Source: Agaribacillus aureus
Lineage (GTDB): Bacteria > Bacteroidota > Bacteroidia > Cytophagales > Cyclobacteriaceae
DNA: 64,000 bases
Direction of reading: 5' to 3'
Assembly: GCA_030442055.1 (NCBI GenBank)
Contig: JAUJEB010000016.1
Coordinates: 1 to 64,000, forward strand
This document shows, piece after piece, positions 34,774-43,040 of this stretch; position 1 is the stretch's first letter, and each line of letters opens with the position of its first letter. Position numbers and translations under genes: made by a program. Below the pieces are notes generated by a model, which was not told the DNA's origin, made no database searches, and was given only the letters and a program-made list of their open reading frames with translations.

Positions 34774-36735
34774 ATGGATCAAGTAGATATTGATAGGGTA
34801 AAGATTACTTTACCCGACGGGTCAATTAGAGATTACACCAAAGGCATCACTGGCATGGATATCGCCATGAGCATTAGTGAGGGGTTGGCAAGAAATGTAC
34901 TGGCCGCGAAGGTCAATGGAGAGGTTTGGGATCTGTCAAGGGAAATTACGGCAGATGCCTCGGTACAATTGCTTACCTGGAATGATAAGGATGGAAAAGG
35001 CACGTTTTGGCATTCCTCCGCCCACCTTTTGGCAGAGGCGCTGGAGTCTTTATATCCGGGCGTCAAGTTTGGCATCGGCCCCGCTATTGAACAGGGGTTT
35101 TATTATGATGTGGATTTTGGGGAAATGGATTTCAACGGTGACAAGCTACAGGAGATTGAGGAAAAGATGCAGGAGTTGGCCCGAGAAAAGAATGAATATC
35201 TGAGGGAAAGTGTCAGTAAGCAGGATGCCCTTGATTATTTCAAAGAAAAAGGAGATGAATATAAAATAGAGCTCATTGAAGACCTGGACGATGGTACTAT
35301 TACCTTCTACAGACAGGGAAACTTCACCGATTTGTGCCGGGGTCCGCATATTCCAAATACCGGTTTTATAAAAGCGATTAAACTGACCAACGTAGCTGGT
35401 GCGTACTGGCGTGGCGATGAAAAAAACAAACAGCTTACCAGGATTTATGGGATCACATTTCCAAAGCAAAAGGAGCTAAAAGAATATCTTCACCTCGTAG
35501 AAGAAGCCAAGAAAAGAGATCACCGGAAACTGGGTAAGGAACTGGAACTGTTTGCATTTTCGGAAAAGGTTGGCATGGGCCTGCCGCTTTGGCTTCCAAA
35601 AGGTGCGGTTTTGCGCGAGCGTCTGGAGATGTTTTTGAAAAAGGCACAGCGCAAGGCCGGATATGAACAGGTTGTTACACCTCATATCGGGGGCAAAGAA
35701 CTTTATGTGACTTCCGGTCATTATGAAAAGTACGGCGAGGATTCTTTCCAGCCAATACATACCCCTAATGAAAATGAGGAATTTCTTCTGAAGCCGATGA
35801 ATTGTCCTCACCATTGCGAGATTTACAAAGTCCGGCCCAGGTCCTACAAAGAATTACCGCTGCGTATGGCGGAATTCGGAACAGTCTATCGCTATGAGCA
35901 AAGCGGAGAATTGCATGGTTTGACCAGGGTAAGAGGTTTTACACAAGATGATGCACATATATTTTGCCGGCCTGATCAGGTGAAGGAAGAGTTCAAGAAA
36001 GTGATTGACCTGGTGTTGTATGTATTTAGATCATTGGGATTTGAAGATTTTACCACACAGATTTCACTAAGAGATCCTGAGAATACATCAAAGTATATTG
36101 GCGATGACGAAGCCTGGGATCAGGCCGAAAAGGATATCCAGGAAGCCGCGGCAGAAAAAGAAATGATTACTGTTACCGAATTGGGCGAAGCAGCATTCTA
36201 CGGCCCGAAACTGGACTTTATGGTAAAAGATGCCCTGGGAAGAAGCTGGCAACTAGGAACTATTCAGGTTGACTATCAGCTGCCGGAAAGGTTTGAGTTG
36301 GAATATATCGGCGCTGATAACCAGAAACATAGGCCTGTAATGATACACAGGGCGCCCTTTGGCTCCATGGAGAGGTTTGTGGCGGTACTGATAGAGCATT
36401 GCGGGGGGAATTTTCCACTCTGGCTGTCTCCCGAGCAAATAGCTGTGCTACCTATTTCTGAAAAATATGCTGATTATGCGCAAAAAGTTTATGAAGAACT
36501 AGAGGAGCAGGATATAAGAGGTTTTATTGACCACAGGGATGAAAAAATCGGAAGAAAAATCAGAGATGCTGAAATTAAGAAAATTCCATTTATGTTAATA
36601 GTGGGAGAGAAGGAAGAGGAGCAAGATAAAGTTTCTGTAAGAAAACATGGAGAAGGGGACCAGGGGAGCTTTTTCTTGAAGGAATTTGTCGAATACTTTA
36701 ATAAACAGGTCGACCGGTTAACGCAAAACATATAG
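34774..36735 (+). CDS. thrS: Threonyl-tRNA synthetase
   Basis: This 653-residue protein has full family length. The N-terminal TGS domain (about 5-65) is followed by the editing domain with [11 protein letters not shown] (zinc/catalytic His) and the class II core. Motifs include [10 protein letters not shown] and the [17 protein letters not shown] block (motif 2). The C-terminal anticodon-binding domain starts near 545. It charges tRNA-Thr in the cytoplasm. It is followed by infC-rpmI-rplT, the usual gene order. Confidence 0.97.
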   Translation: MDQVDIDRVKITLPDGSIRDYTKGITGMDIAMSISEGLARNVLAAKVNGEVWDLSREITADASVQLLTWNDKDGKGTFWHSSAHLLAEALESLYPGVKFGIGPAIEQGFYYDVDFGEMDFNGDKLQEIEEKMQELAREKNEYLRESVSKQDALDYFKEKGDEYKIELIEDLDDGTITFYRQGNFTDLCRGPHIPNTGFIKAIKLTNVAGAYWRGDEKNKQLTRIYGITFPKQKELKEYLHLVEEAKKRDHRKLGKELELFAFSEKVGMGLPLWLPKGAVLRERLEMFLKKAQRKAGYEQVVTPHIGGKELYVTSGHYEKYGEDSFQPIHTPNENEEFLLKPMNCPHHCEIYKVRPRSYKELPLRMAEFGTVYRYEQSGELHGLTRVRGFTQDDAHIFCRPDQVKEEFKKVIDLVLYVFRSLGFEDFTTQISLRDPENTSKYIGDDEAWDQAEKDIQEAAAEKEMITVTELGEAAFYGPKLDFMVKDALGRSWQLGTIQVDYQLPERFELEYIGADNQKHRPVMIHRAPFGSMERFVAVLIEHCGGNFPLWLSPEQIAVLPISEKYADYAQKVYEELEEQDIRGFIDHRDEKIGRKIRDAEIKKIPFMLIVGEKEEEQDKVSVRKHGEGDQGSFFLKEFVEYFNKQVDRLTQNI

Positions 36736-36796
36736 GGTGACAAAACCTAATGGCGCTGGAGGTTACAGAATTTAAAAATTAAAACAAAGTTGATTT

Positions 36797-36826
36797 TTTG
36801 TTTATTCAAAATATTAACGATATTTG
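36797..36826 (+). promoter_or_regulatory. Possible internal promoter before infC
   Basis: TTTG (36797-36800) and GATATTTG (36819-36826) are 18 bp apart, one mismatch from the TAnnTTTG consensus. It would give infC-rpmI-rplT their own transcript with a leader of about 30 nt. Confidence 0.4.
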
Positions 36827-36850
36827 CGGTTCAAAAATTTTAACTAAAAA

Positions 36851-36864
36851 AGGAGGTAAAAATT
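36851..36864 (+). promoter_or_regulatory. Perfect Shine-Dalgarno and ATT start codon of infC
   Basis: AGGAGGT at 36851-36857 is followed by a 5-nt spacer after AGGAGG, then ATT at 36862. The ATT codon opens the conserved IF-3 N terminus ([23 protein letters not shown]) in frame. A GTG at 36919 would lose the conserved first 19 residues. Confidence 0.85.
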
Positions 36865-37416
36865 AGTAAACAAAGAAGGAGGTTCCAACCAAGAGGAAGG
36901 GTTGAAGAACCTTACAAAGTGAATCAAAGGATTACAGCGCAGGAGGTAAGAGTAGTGGGAGAAAATATTGAAAGCGGAGTTTATTCCATAGAGGACGCTA
37001 TTCAACTAGCTAAGGATGAAGGACTCGATTTAGTAGAAATCTCAGCAAAGGCGGTACCGCCTGTTTGTAAAATTATAGATTACTCAAAATTTAAGTACGA
37101 GCAAAAGAAAAAACAGAAAGAAATTAAGTCCAAGGCTCATAAAACGGTAGTCAAGGAAATAAGGTTTGGTCCTAATACCGAAGAGCATGATTTCAATTTT
37201 AAAGTTAAGCACGCTGTTAATTTTTTAAAAGACGGGGCCAAAGTAAAGGCTTATGTTCACTTTGTAGGTAGAACCATCGTCTTTAAAGAACGAGGTGAAA
37301 TACTGCTTCTTAAGTTTGCGCAGGCATTGGAAGATCATGCCAGGGTAGACCAAATGCCAAAACTGGAAGGAAAGAGAATGTTTCTATTTCTTTCCCCGAA
37401 AACAAAGAGTAGCTAA
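36862..37416 (+). CDS. infC: Translation initiation factor IF-3
   Basis: The product is 184 residues from the ATT start. It has the N-domain ([22 protein letters not shown]), the lysine-rich linker ([17 protein letters not shown]) and the C-domain ([22 protein letters not shown]). IF-3 keeps 30S subunits free and checks start codons. ATT starts on infC are known from E. coli, where IF-3 rejects its own AUU codon and so represses itself. The same start here suggests the same loop. It is co-directional with rpmI (35 bp) and rplT. Confidence 0.95.
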   Translation: MSKQRRRFQPRGRVEEPYKVNQRITAQEVRVVGENIESGVYSIEDAIQLAKDEGLDLVEISAKAVPPVCKIIDYSKFKYEQKKKQKEIKSKAHKTVVKEIRFGPNTEEHDFNFKVKHAVNFLKDGAKVKAYVHFVGRTIVFKERGEILLLKFAQALEDHARVDQMPKLEGKRMFLFLSPKTKSS

Positions 37417-37451
37417 GATACTAATAGATTATAAATTAATTAAAGAACAAA

Positions 37452-37646
37452 ATGCCTAAAGTAAAGACCAAATCAGGAGCTAAGAAAAGGTTTAAATTGA
37501 CAGGAACAGGCAAAATTAAAAGAAAACACGCTTTTAAAAGTCATATTCTTACCAAGAAAGAAACCAAGCAAAAGCGAAATTTAACACATGCGGCCTTAGT
37601 TCACAAAGCGGACGAGGGTAGAGTAAAGGATATGTTAAATATCTGA
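37452..37646 (+). CDS. rpmI: 50S ribosomal protein bL35
   Basis: This 64-residue, highly basic protein starts [31 protein letters not shown], split by the conserved bL35 spacing, and ends VKDMLNI. It is a structural part of the large ribosomal subunit. It has full length for the family and lies in the standard infC-rpmI-rplT order. Confidence 0.97.
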   Translation: MPKVKTKSGAKKRFKLTGTGKIKRKHAFKSHILTKKETKQKRNLTHAALVHKADEGRVKDMLNI

Positions 37647-37690
37647 TTCCATTTTAAAAATTTAAATAGGTTTTATTTTTCACCAGACCT

Positions 37691-37728
37691 TTGGCTTTAA
37701 GTCTTAAAAAAGCACTTTTAAGCGCCAA
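37691..37728 (+). other. Structured spacer between rpmI and rplT
   Basis: An inner hairpin CTTAAAA-N6-TTTTAAG (37703-37722) is enclosed by TTGGC/GCCAA (37691-37695 and 37724-37728). In other bacteria L20 binds structured RNA of its own operon, so this may be a regulatory site. That link is inference only. Confidence 0.3.
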
Positions 37729-37748
37729 CGGTCAAAAAATTAAAAATT

Positions 37749-38093
37749 ATGCCACGGTCAGTAAATGCAGTAGCATCAAGAGCCAGAAGAAAAAGAATAC
37801 TGAAATTCGCCAAAGGTTATTGGGGAAGAAGGAGTAATGTATGGACAGTAGCTAAAAATGCGGTAGAAAAAGGCTGGAGTTACGCCTACCGCGATAGAAA
37901 AGCTAAAAAGAGAGATTTTAGAAAATTGTGGATTCAAAGAATCAATGCCGGTACCAGGGAACACGGCATGTCTTATTCCCAATTCATTGGCAATCTCAAG
38001 AAGGCAAATATCGAGCTGAACAGGAAAGTATTGGCCGATTTGGCCATGAATCATCCGGAAGCATTCAAAGCGATCGTAGATAAAGTTAAATAG
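37749..38093 (+). CDS. rplT: 50S ribosomal protein bL20
   Basis: This 114-residue basic protein starts [19 protein letters not shown]. It has the conserved [10 protein letters not shown] and [20 protein letters not shown] blocks and ends FKAIVDKVK. It is an early assembly protein of the large subunit and, in other phyla, an autorepressor of its operon. It is the last gene of this operon and is followed by a terminator. Confidence 0.97.
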   Translation: MPRSVNAVASRARRKRILKFAKGYWGRRSNVWTVAKNAVEKGWSYAYRDRKAKKRDFRKLWIQRINAGTREHGMSYSQFIGNLKKANIELNRKVLADLAMNHPEAFKAIVDKVK

Positions 38094-38117
38094 CTACGTT
38101 AGTTATATCAAAAAATT

Positions 38118-38156
38118 AAAACCCGGTCAGAAAGCACTTTTTGATCGGGTTTTTTG
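38118..38156 (+). terminator. Rho-independent terminator after rplT
   Basis: A stem AAACCCGGTCA/TGATCGGGTTT (one mismatch or wobble) with a loop of about 13 nt ends in a T-run (TTTTTTG). It closes the thrS-infC-rpmI-rplT operon. Confidence 0.85.
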
Positions 38157-38584
38157 TGGAAAATCCATAAAAATAGCCGGAAAAGTCTGTCGATAGCATT
38201 TTGCTGAGGTAAAAAATTATCGAATACTTATGTTCCTCATTGATTTCTTACACTATCACATCCGGAAATTACCAACGCCTTTTTTTTAAAGTTTTGCAAT
38301 CTCCCAAAAGATCGGAAGTTTCGACTTTTGAAAAATACCACATAATTGAACTATTCGAAGAAAAATTTGTTTTTTAGGCTTAAATTATGTAATATTTTAA
38401 AGTTTATATTTGTAAATGTAACGTTTAATATATAAGTTTGGTAAGTGTCGACGGGCGTTTAATTGGGAAGTTTGTATCTTGTTAATTAATTGTCTGTTAA
38501 AGTTACATCGGCAATAGATGTTACTTTTTGTGCCTTTAACTTTGTAAAAATTTTCAGAAATTGTCAGCTTAAACGTTTACTATT
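38157..38584. other. AT-rich gap before two mini-ORFs
   Basis: No long ORF is present. Two -7-like elements occur: TATATTTG (38405-38412) and TAACTTTG (38537-38544). The latter lies about 40 bp before the mini-ORF at 38585 and is a fair promoter candidate, although no clean -33 box was found at 19 bp. Confidence 0.35.
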
Positions 38585-38686
38585 ATGATTGGAACTTTAT
38601 CTGCTTTAGTTCTTGGTGCCTTCATTGTTTCAGGAGGAATTGGTTATGTAATATGCAACTATATTGACAAGTTGTTTAAAGAATAA
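38585..38686 (+). CDS. Mini-membrane protein (33 aa)
   Basis: The short frame MIGTLSALVLGAFIVSGG... has one hydrophobic helix (about 3-24, with GAF..GGIG small-residue motifs) and a polar end NYIDKLFKE. A TAACTTTG -7 box lies 40 bp upstream. It is below normal annotation size and I cannot name it. Confidence 0.45.
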   Translation: MIGTLSALVLGAFIVSGGIGYVICNYIDKLFKE

Positions 38687-38812
38687 CCCGGTTTCCTAGC
38701 CATAGGTTCTGAATCAAGACGACAGTAGTAGCTTTTTTATCTCCGTGACTTCGCCTCCCGAAGTTCATAAGCTATACAATTTTCTATACCCGTAATTTTA
38801 TTTAACTGAGCG

Positions 38813-38944
38813 ATGAAAGTTTTAAACGTTTTGTTAGCTATCATGCTAATTTCCACCTTCAGTATCGGTTTTCTGATATTTTCTCTTAGGATTTTATTTA
38901 GAAGAGAGCAGCAAAAACAAACCGGCTTATACAATAACTGGTAA
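38813..38944 (+). CDS. Mini-membrane protein (43 aa)
   Basis: The short frame MKVLNVLLAIMLISTFSIGF... has one hydrophobic helix (about 4-26) and a basic cytoplasmic stop (RILFRREQQKQTG). It starts 126 bp after the 33-aa frame. Helix plus positive-inside tail is what real single-pass proteins show. Function unknown. Confidence 0.45.
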   Translation: MKVLNVLLAIMLISTFSIGFLIFSLRILFRREQQKQTGLYNNW

Positions 38945-39006
38945 GTAGCGTGGGTGCCTCTTTTCAGTCAGAATTTATATAAAACTAGGGATCATCCCCC
39001 CAATCT

Positions 39007-39900
39007 TTATAATTTAGAGGTAGGGCCACCCAGGCGGTTTGTTTCTAATTTATAACCTTTTCCATGAATATTGGTGATGCACAGTGAGGGATCCTTTGAT
39101 AATTTTCCACGTAGTTTCGATACAAAAACATCCAGGCTTCTGCCAACGATGACACCTTCATCTTCCCAGACCTCCTTCATTAGTATTTCCCGGTCGAGTA
39201 CTTTGTCCTGACTTTTGGCAAAAACCTGTAGCAACTTTGATTCTTTAGCGGTGAGCTTTACGCTTTTATCATCTAGCGCCAGCAGCTGACTGTCCGGGTA
39301 GAAAGTATAGTTTCCGATCGTTATGAACGCTGTATTTTGGCCTGCATTTTTCTTTTTACCTTTTCTAACGTATCGTAAACCGATAAAGGATAAAAAGATT
39401 ATCATAGCGATAGGTACCAGGCTGAAGTGGTTATCAAAATAAGTAGCCAGGATAGGAGAACCGTGAAAAGCTATTTTAACCTCATAAGCCGCTATTGGCT
39501 GCATTCTTCCCACACATGGAATGATACTTTGCTCTTCATTTTTGGCTATCTTATAGCCGTAAACTATTTCATTATTTGCCTTGTCAATAATATCTACCGT
39601 ATGTTGCCGGGGCAGGCCTGAAGACATCAGGTGGCTGCGTATGATTTTCACCAAGGTATCCGGGATAAAGCTAAACCTGTTTTCAAACTGCAACAGAAAG
39701 GTATGGCGTTGCGTTCTCTTTATCGGTAATACCCTGGAGGTGGAATCTCCTCCTGAGAGCAGTATTTTATGGCCGATTTCGCGCATAACCAGCAGAGCCT
39801 CGTCATCTTCCAGTTTTTTCAGGCTATGGTGGCTTACCGAAGCGATTCCAACTAATAATGCCGAGCTAACAATGAAAATAGTCAACAACTGTAGTTTCAT
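39007..39900 (-). CDS. Membrane-tethered OmpR/PhoB-type winged-helix regulator
   Basis: This 297-residue protein has a TM helix at about 4-22, an extracytoplasmic sensor part (about 25-155, with one Cys at CVGRMQP), a second TM helix (about 161-178), a basic linker (RKGKKKNAGQ) and a C-terminal winged-helix domain (about 195-285). That domain carries LTAKESKLLQVFAKSQDKVLDR and VFVSKLRGKL..INIHGKGYKLE. There is no receiver, so it is a one-component regulator. The DNA-binding domain is C-terminal, unlike ToxR/CadC. It diverges from the FtsX-type permease and three direct repeats between them look like its operator. Confidence 0.85.
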   Translation of the reverse strand: MKLQLLTIFIVSSALLVGIASVSHHSLKKLEDDEALLVMREIGHKILLSGGDSTSRVLPIKRTQRHTFLLQFENRFSFIPDTLVKIIRSHLMSSGLPRQHTVDIIDKANNEIVYGYKIAKNEEQSIIPCVGRMQPIAAYEVKIAFHGSPILATYFDNHFSLVPIAMIIFLSFIGLRYVRKGKKKNAGQNTAFITIGNYTFYPDSQLLALDDKSVKLTAKESKLLQVFAKSQDKVLDREILMKEVWEDEGVIVGRSLDVFVSKLRGKLSKDPSLCITNIHGKGYKLETNRLGGPTSKL

Positions 39901-39938
39901 AGGTTAAAAATAGGGTTTTACGATTACCTAACCTTAAC

Positions 39939-39966
39939 TTTTACATTGATTTTACACTTTTTTACA
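39939..39966 (+). promoter_or_regulatory. Three TTTTACA direct repeats at 10-11 bp spacing (OmpR-type operator)
   Basis: TTTTACA occurs at 39939-39945, 39950-39956 and 39960-39966, so starts are 11 and 10 bp apart. A related TTTTACG lies at 39916-39922. Direct repeats on one helix face are the usual binding mode of OmpR/PhoB-type proteins, and the gene to the left encodes one. Confidence 0.6.
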
Positions 39967-40118
39967 TTCCTTAACCCTTTCAGATACAGCCTTTAACTAT
40001 GTTTATTCCCAATATTTATCGCCAATAGGAAATTGAATATTCCCGATGGCACACAGTATAAAATGGGTGATTTCAGACGAAAAACCTGCAGCTTCGATTT
40101 TTGACTTTAATTTTTACA

Positions 40119-42545
40119 ATGCTTAAAAATACGATCAAAATAGCCTTTCGGCAGATAAAACATCAGCCGGTCCTGAACCTGCTTAAAATCGGGGGGCTGG
40201 CAATAAGTATCAGTGCGGTTATTTTGATGCTGATATATATAGATTTTCATTGGCGCTATGATCAATTTCATCGTGGTGGAAAGAATATATTTCGCGTTCA
40301 AACCAATCAATATAAAGAGGGCGTATTGGTGAAGTCCAGTGCGATGACTTATTCGGGCGTTGGCCCGTTAATGGAAAACAACCTTTCAGGTGTCGAAAAA
40401 CAGGTTCGCCTTGCAAAATGGATCGGTAATGATATTGTGTTTCAGCATAAGGATAAGGCCGTGAGAGAGCAGGACTTCTTTTTTGCCGAACCATCAATAT
40501 TCGAGCTGTTTTCTTTTCAACTGAAAAAAGGAGACCCAAAAACCGCACTTTCAAAGCCAAACTCGGTAATTCTCTCAGAAAAGGTGGCAAAGAAGTTATT
40601 TGGCAATGCAGATCCGATCGGTCAGGAAATTACTATGGAAAGCCGGATGCTGATGAAAATTACTGGCGTTTTGGCTGAAACGCCCATGCAATCACATCTG
40701 AGCATCGGTATTCTGACCTCGTATTCGACATGGCATGGAACAGAAATGGTTGGAGAAGGTGTATATGGCGATGATCATTTCCGGCATTTATACACCTACA
40801 CCTACTTACTTTTACATCCCGGTGCGGATCCGGTTGATTTAGCCGGCAGGTTAACGGATTTAGTACGCTCCCGTAAAACCGATTCTCCCATCAGGGACAC
40901 ATTTTCATTACACCCTTTGTTAAAGATCCACCTGTATTCAAACCTATCAGATGAACTTAATGACAATGCCAATGGCAGAAATCTTTGGATTTTATTGAGT
41001 ATAGCCATTACTGTATTGATTTTGGCCTGGATTAACTACTTCAATATATCAATGGCTTCCGCCATGGACCGCTCCAAAGCCATCGGCATTCGGAAAATTG
41101 TTGGTGCAAGCCGTAAACAACTTATCGGGCAGCTGTTTATTGAAAACATGATTGATGTGACCTTAAGTCTATCAGGAGGCCTTGCCATAGCCGCTGTTTT
41201 GAAGCCTATCATAGCAGATGTTTTCGCCCTGACTTTTGGTGAAATACATTTTTTCGGGGAGGTGACTACCAGTCCATTTACAATTACCCTGGTTTTTATA
41301 GTAATGGGTACACTTTCTGCCGCCTTCCTGTCCGCGACATTTATATCTTCAACCCGTCCAACTCGATTATTTAAAAAGGTTTTTCCTTTATCCGGTTTTG
41401 ACTTAAATAGCCGAAAATGGCTGGTTATCATCCAATTTGCAGTTATTATAGGTTTATTGGCCGCTAACGTGGCTATTTTTCAGCAGGTCCGGTTTCTTCA
41501 TCAGAAAGATCCGGGTGTAGATCTTGCTGACATGCTGATAATCAAAGGTCCCTTGGGTACTTCCAGGAATCAAAATTTGGATCAGGCCCATATAGAATTC
41601 AAAAATAAACTTAAACACTTGCCATCGGTATCGAAGGTCGCCATGTCGCGAAATATTCCCGGAAATAGCCTGGAAATCATCCATCGCGCCAAAGTTGACG
41701 GTATGGAGGGGACTTTGTCGTTTCACTGGGCAGTAGTAACACCTTCTTTTTTTGAGGTTTATAAACTGCCGTTGCTGGCAGGTAAAATACCGGAAGCAGG
41801 GTACAAGGGAGAACGCAGGGTAATCATCAATGAGGCCGCTATGCGTCTCATGGGGTATCAAAACCCACAGGATATCCTGGAGAAAAATTTGACTTTCTGG
41901 GACGAGAAGAACATTATCGTTGGTGTAGTACGAAATTATCACCACCTTTCTTTACATCACCCCATCGTTCCACAAGTCTTTGGGGTCATCCGAAATGAAG
42001 GTTTGGAGGATGGGTACTTTTCCATAAAAATGACTCAGCCTGACTATTCAGACGGCGTAGCGCAAATAAGTGAAGCATATAAATTGTCTTTCCCGCTTAC
42101 CGTCTTTGAATACTTTTACCAAGAGGCACATTATTATGCTCAATACGAAGCTGATAACAACTTTCAAATGTTTAATATCGTTTTTGCCGGGCTTGCTTTT
42201 TTTATTGCCTGTTTGGGTTTGTTTGCCTTGTCTGTTGTGGTTATCGGAAATCGAATGAAGGAAGTAGGAATCCGGAAAACTTTAGGGGCGTCTGTAGCGG
42301 GCATTGTGGCATTGCTATCGAAAGATTTTCTCAGGTTGGTACTTCTTGGATGGGCGATCGGCGCGCCGGTCAGCTGGTATATAATTGAGCTGTGGCTTCA
42401 ATACTATGTGTATCGCATTGAGGTTGATTGGTGGATATTTTTTGTCGCTGGGAGCGCGGCGGTGAGCATAGCCTTTGCGACGATTGGCTTCAATACTTTA
42501 AAGGCTGCCATGACAAATCCAATCGACGTATTGAGAAGTGAATGA
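40119..42545 (+). CDS. ABC-transporter-type permease (MacB/FtsX family)
   Basis: The ATG at 40119 (MLKNTIKIAFRQIKHQ) is preferred over the TTG at 40101, giving 808 residues. The layout is two MacB-PCD plus FtsX units: TM1 (about 20-40), a large periplasmic domain, three TM helices near 285-400, then a repeat of TM-periplasmic-three TM with the motif GNRMKEVGIRKTLGAS. The family does mechanotransmission or export rather than classic transport. No ATPase gene is adjacent, so the ATPase partner is elsewhere. The gene diverges from the tethered regulator, which probably controls it. Confidence 0.9.
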   Translation: MLKNTIKIAFRQIKHQPVLNLLKIGGLAISISAVILMLIYIDFHWRYDQFHRGGKNIFRVQTNQYKEGVLVKSSAMTYSGVGPLMENNLSGVEKQVRLAKWIGNDIVFQHKDKAVREQDFFFAEPSIFELFSFQLKKGDPKTALSKPNSVILSEKVAKKLFGNADPIGQEITMESRMLMKITGVLAETPMQSHLSIGILTSYSTWHGTEMVGEGVYGDDHFRHLYTYTYLLLHPGADPVDLAGRLTDLVRSRKTDSPIRDTFSLHPLLKIHLYSNLSDELNDNANGRNLWILLSIAITVLILAWINYFNISMASAMDRSKAIGIRKIVGASRKQLIGQLFIENMIDVTLSLSGGLAIAAVLKPIIADVFALTFGEIHFFGEVTTSPFTITLVFIVMGTLSAAFLSATFISSTRPTRLFKKVFPLSGFDLNSRKWLVIIQFAVIIGLLAANVAIFQQVRFLHQKDPGVDLADMLIIKGPLGTSRNQNLDQAHIEFKNKLKHLPSVSKVAMSRNIPGNSLEIIHRAKVDGMEGTLSFHWAVVTPSFFEVYKLPLLAGKIPEAGYKGERRVIINEAAMRLMGYQNPQDILEKNLTFWDEKNIIVGVVRNYHHLSLHHPIVPQVFGVIRNEGLEDGYFSIKMTQPDYSDGVAQISEAYKLSFPLTVFEYFYQEAHYYAQYEADNNFQMFNIVFAGLAFFIACLGLFALSVVVIGNRMKEVGIRKTLGASVAGIVALLSKDFLRLVLLGWAIGAPVSWYIIELWLQYYVYRIEVDWWIFFVAGSAAVSIAFATIGFNTLKAAMTNPIDVLRSE

Positions 42546-43040
42546 AAATGGTAACTTGTATTATTTTAATATGTAAAAAAAATTTCAGGGATCGGGATTT
42601 TAATTGATAAAAGTGCTTGGAAAACAAGAAACCGCTCAAAACGGGAGTTAAGAGCGGTCTTGTGTAACAACCAGCTATGGAAAGAATGTGTGTTAGTATA
42701 TACCGTACGGTTAAAATAGGTAACCGGAATATGTTAATATTTTATGGTTGAAGGGATTTTTTCGACCCCTTGGAAGGGCGTTTTTTTTATATGGTAGCTT
42801 TAACTAGCCAAATATAAAGTGTTGATAAATAGAAAATTAATACCAGAACCGTTAGAGACTAAAAAAATCAAAAAAATAAACGAATTTTAGGAGATTTTTT
42901 TCTGTTCGGTTTTAATTTCATGATCCGAAAACAGCTGTCACCTTTGATTTCGGTAAATTTCATATCAAATACAATAAAGTTCTAAAAGCTTAAAGTCGCT
43001 TAATAAATCGAAATATATTAGATTTACGTTTTGACTATTG
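42546..43040. other. 495-bp gap with hairpins between permease and FGE genes
   Basis: A hairpin at 42624-42664 pairs ACAAG+ACCGCTC with GAGCGGT+CTTGT (2-nt bulge, 14-nt loop). A palindrome ACCGTACGGT lies at 42702-42711. A short CCCTT/AAGGG stem runs into eight T at about 42755-42788 and may be a weak terminator. No ORF of coding character is present. Confidence 0.45.
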
